In this document: positions 6,010 to 7,005 of the stretch, piece by piece | Layout of the letters: each line of letters begins with the position of its first letter | How positions within the stretch are numbered: position 1 is the stretch's first letter | From: an uncultured bacterium | GTDB lineage: Bacteria > Pseudomonadota > Alphaproteobacteria > Rhodospirillales > Rhodospirillaceae | DNA: 7,005 nt | Direction of reading: 5' to 3' | Assembly: GCA_903896775.1 (NCBI GenBank) | Contig: CAITZE010000074.1 | Coordinates: 1 to 7,005 of the forward strand | The notes under the pieces: generated by a model | Told to the model about the DNA's origin: nothing | What the model saw: the letters and a program-made list of their open reading frames with translations, nothing else | The model's database searches: none | Translations under genes and position numbers: made by a program

Positions 6010-6252
6010 TCAGATCGCGACGACGTACGGCAACAGCGCCAAGAAACGCGCACGCTTGATGGCCTTGGCCAGCTCACGCTGCTTTTTCGTGGACACCGCG
6101 GTTATACGGCTCGGAACGATTTTGCCGCGCTCGGAAATATAGCGCTGCAACAAACGTGTATCTTTGTAATCGATCTTCGGAGCGTTCGCGCCCGTGAACG
6201 GGCAGGTCTTACGGCGCCGAAAGAACGGTTTGCGTCCTGCTGGAGCGGGCAT
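6010..6252 (-). CDS. rpsR: Small ribosomal subunit protein bS18
   Basis: S18 binds 16S rRNA on the 30S platform as a heterodimer with S6. The 80-residue product has the full signature: a basic N-terminus (RKPFFRRRKTCPF, 7-19), DYKDTRLLQRYISERGKI (28-45), PSRITAVSTKKQRELAKAIK (47-66), and the closing RARFLALLPYV (67-77). The single Cys17 sits in the CPF element shared by many bacterial S18 proteins. The ATG at 6252 is preferred over an in-frame GTG one codon earlier: GGGAG lies 7 nt upstream, and its A is the last base of the rpsF stop (TGATG). This 1-nt overlap gives equal, coupled synthesis of the two partners. The DUF2232 gene follows after 1 nt. Confidence 0.97.
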   Translation of the reverse strand: MPAPAGRKPFFRRRKTCPFTGANAPKIDYKDTRLLQRYISERGKIVPSRITAVSTKKQRELAKAIKRARFLALLPYVVAI

Positions 6253-6740
6253 CACGATTCTCCCGTTGTCGGAGTGCTGTCACCTTCGCCAAAGCGCGGG
6301 CGGCGTCCGGAGCCGAAACGGCCACCGTCACGATCGCCACCGCCGCCAAAGCCGCCGCCGTCACGTCCGCCGCGTCCGCCGCCGCCACCGAAGAAGCCGG
6401 TGCGTTCAGCAGGACGATCTTTGTTCGTGATCACGGCCGAGGGGCCTTCTTCCAGGGCTTCCACGCGCACGGTCAGATAACGCAGCACATCTTCGTTGAT
6501 GCGCATGCGACGCTCGTACTCGCTGATAGCCGCCGGAGGGGCATCGATATTGAAGAACACATAGTGAGCTTTGCGGTTCTTCTTGATGCGATAGGTCAAC
6601 GAACGCAGGCCCCAAAGCTCGCGCTTTGTTACCTTGCCGCCACCTTCAGTAATAATGTTAGTGAGTTCGTCCGCCAGTGTGTCCACCTGGGTGGTGGCAA
6701 TGTCCTGGCGCGCAATCACCACGCTCTCGTAGAGAGGCAT
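6252..6740 (-). CDS. rpsF: Small ribosomal subunit protein bS6 with a Gly/Arg-rich tail
   Basis: S6 pairs with S18 and binds the central domain of 16S rRNA. The 162-residue product begins MPLYESVVIARQD and carries the core motifs GGKVTKRELWGLRSLTYRI (34-52), KKNRKAHYVFFNI (53-65) and ERRMRINEDVLRYLTVRV (76-93). The core ends near 100, as usual. Residues 113-150 are a low-complexity tail rich in Gly, Arg, Asp and Phe with RGG- and RDGG-type repeats, then an acidic/Thr end (GEGDSTPTTGES). The tail codes in the same frame with a proper stop, so it is not a frameshift product. The start at 6740 is set by the conserved MPLYE and GAGGGAG upstream; the open frame to 6878 is not supported. First gene of the operon. 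Confidence 0.97.
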   Translation of the reverse strand: MPLYESVVIARQDIATTQVDTLADELTNIITEGGGKVTKRELWGLRSLTYRIKKNRKAHYVFFNIDAPPAAISEYERRMRINEDVLRYLTVRVEALEEGPSAVITNKDRPAERTGFFGGGGGRGGRDGGGFGGGGDRDGGRFGSGRRPRFGEGDSTPTTGES

Positions 6741-6799
6741 GTAGCTAATCTCCCTCTGGCTTATCTCGTCCCGGGAGCACCGCCAATCGGCGCTTCGGG

Positions 6800-6834
6800 C
6801 ATAGCCAGCCCCAAAAGGCCGGCAAGGAGCTATG
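6800..6834 (-). promoter_or_regulatory. Candidate S6:S18 autoregulatory leader hairpin
   Basis: Read on the minus strand, CATAGC (6834-6829) pairs with GCTATG (6805-6800). Inside, CC (6827-6826) pairs with GG (6810-6809), a 7-nt bulge TTGCCGG (6825-6819) follows, and CC/GG closes a TTTT loop (6816-6813). A hairpin with an unpaired CCG bulge in the rpsF leader is the known feature of the S6:S18-binding motif, in which the heterodimer binds its own mRNA and represses it. A second hairpin (CGCC-GATT-GGCG) lies between this and the start codon. The fold was drawn by hand, so the match in detail is uncertain. Confidence 0.5.
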
Positions 6835-6845
6835 TAAGGGCGCGG

Positions 6846-6873
6846 AATATACACATTTGCCTTAGCCCAGCAA
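6846..6873 (-). promoter_or_regulatory. Candidate sigma-70 promoter for the rpsF operon
   Basis: Minus strand: -10 TATATT (6851-6846) matches the consensus at five of six positions. A 16-nt spacer separates it from TTGCTG (6873-6868), which shares only the TTG. Transcription would start near 6839, directly ahead of the leader hairpin, giving a leader of about 100 nt. Confidence 0.5.
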
Positions 6874-6926
6874 GGCATTCCGCCGGGTTTGGCACTTTTT
6901 GGGCAGAATTGGCCGGAAAGTCTTTA

Positions 6927-6966
6927 ATTGATTTCAGCGCTTGTATTTTTATACAGCAAAATCAAT
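6927..6966. repeat. Nested imperfect palindrome in the AT-rich region upstream of rpsF
   Basis: ATTGATTT (6927-6934) is an exact reverse complement of AAATCAAT (6959-6966). Inside, TGTAT (6942-6946) and ATACA (6951-6955) flank TTTT, with GC/GC just outside. The whole can fold as one interrupted hairpin on either strand. No long T-tract follows on either side, which argues against a plain terminator. It lies between the rpsF promoter candidate and a right-facing -35, so an operator or architectural-protein site is possible. Otherwise 6874-7005 shows no gene. Confidence 0.45.
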
Positions 6967-6994
6967 AAGTTAATATAAGCGTCCATACCGTTCC

Positions 6995-7000
6995 TTGACA
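6995..7000 (+). promoter_or_regulatory. Consensus -35 hexamer pointing off the right edge
   Basis: TTGACA (preceded by C, a form common in alphaproteobacteria) is a perfect -35. Its -10 would lie near 7018, outside the window. It suggests a gene divergent from rpsF; in many alphaproteobacteria a fatty-acid synthesis gene such as fabD lies there, but that is inference only. Confidence 0.3.
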
Positions 7001-7005
7001 GCGGC

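Noticed and set aside
5989..6480. Plus-strand open frame with a Pro/Arg-rich stretch
   Set aside because: It is the antisense of the Gly/Arg-rich S6 tail and S18; there is no independent support.
6252..6878. Longer 208-residue form of S6
   Set aside because: The first 46 residues are not S6-like, would span the leader hairpin, and the conserved protein starts at MPLYE (6740) with its own ribosome binding site.

Overview
This window reads as a chromosomal segment of an alphaproteobacterium, GC-rich by eye. The main reason is the gene order rpsF-rpsR-(DUF2232 membrane protein)-rplI, in which a multi-pass membrane gene sits between the S18 and L9 genes. The long acidic tail on L9 and the CobW-family GTPase followed by a WD40-repeat gene fit the same group. 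A Rhodospirillales-like origin is plausible from the S6 sequence, but I cannot fix it below class level.

Layout from left to right. (a) 1-163, minus strand: the first 54 codons of a 4,5-DOPA extradiol dioxygenase (YgiD/DODA) family gene, running off the left edge. (b) 164-387: a divergent intergenic region with an imperfect inverted repeat. (c) 388-702 and 954-1229, plus strand: two small proteins, each a membrane anchor or signal segment followed by an Ala/Gln/Glu/Lys-rich helix with one cysteine. They align without gaps at a constant offset of seven residues and look like diverged paralogues. A strong intrinsic terminator separates them, so each is probably its own transcription unit. (d) 1383-2186, plus strand: uppP (bacA), undecaprenyl-diphosphate phosphatase, which recycles the lipid carrier for peptidoglycan. 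(e) 2196-3230, minus strand: a seven-bladed WD40 protein convergent with uppP. It lies 10 nt downstream of a CobW/COG0523 G3E GTPase (3241-4305) with a 16-histidine metal-binding stretch, so the two probably form a metal-homeostasis operon. (f) 4371-4411: an intrinsic terminator closing the ribosomal operon. (g) 6740 down to 4438, minus strand: rpsF, rpsR, the DUF2232 gene and rplI, packed with 1-nt stop/start overlaps or a 1-nt gap. A candidate promoter and a leader hairpin resembling the S6:S18 autoregulatory motif lie upstream. (h) 6874-7005: an AT-rich intergenic region with a 40-nt imperfect palindrome and a consensus -35 hexamer pointing off the right edge.

Most of the window is housekeeping: ribosome assembly, cell-wall lipid recycling and metal homeostasis. 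The parts least explained by known families are the two small cysteine-bearing anchored proteins and their leaders, the WD40 partner of the CobW GTPase, and the RGG-like tail of S6. No mobile element, CRISPR array, tRNA or rRNA was seen.
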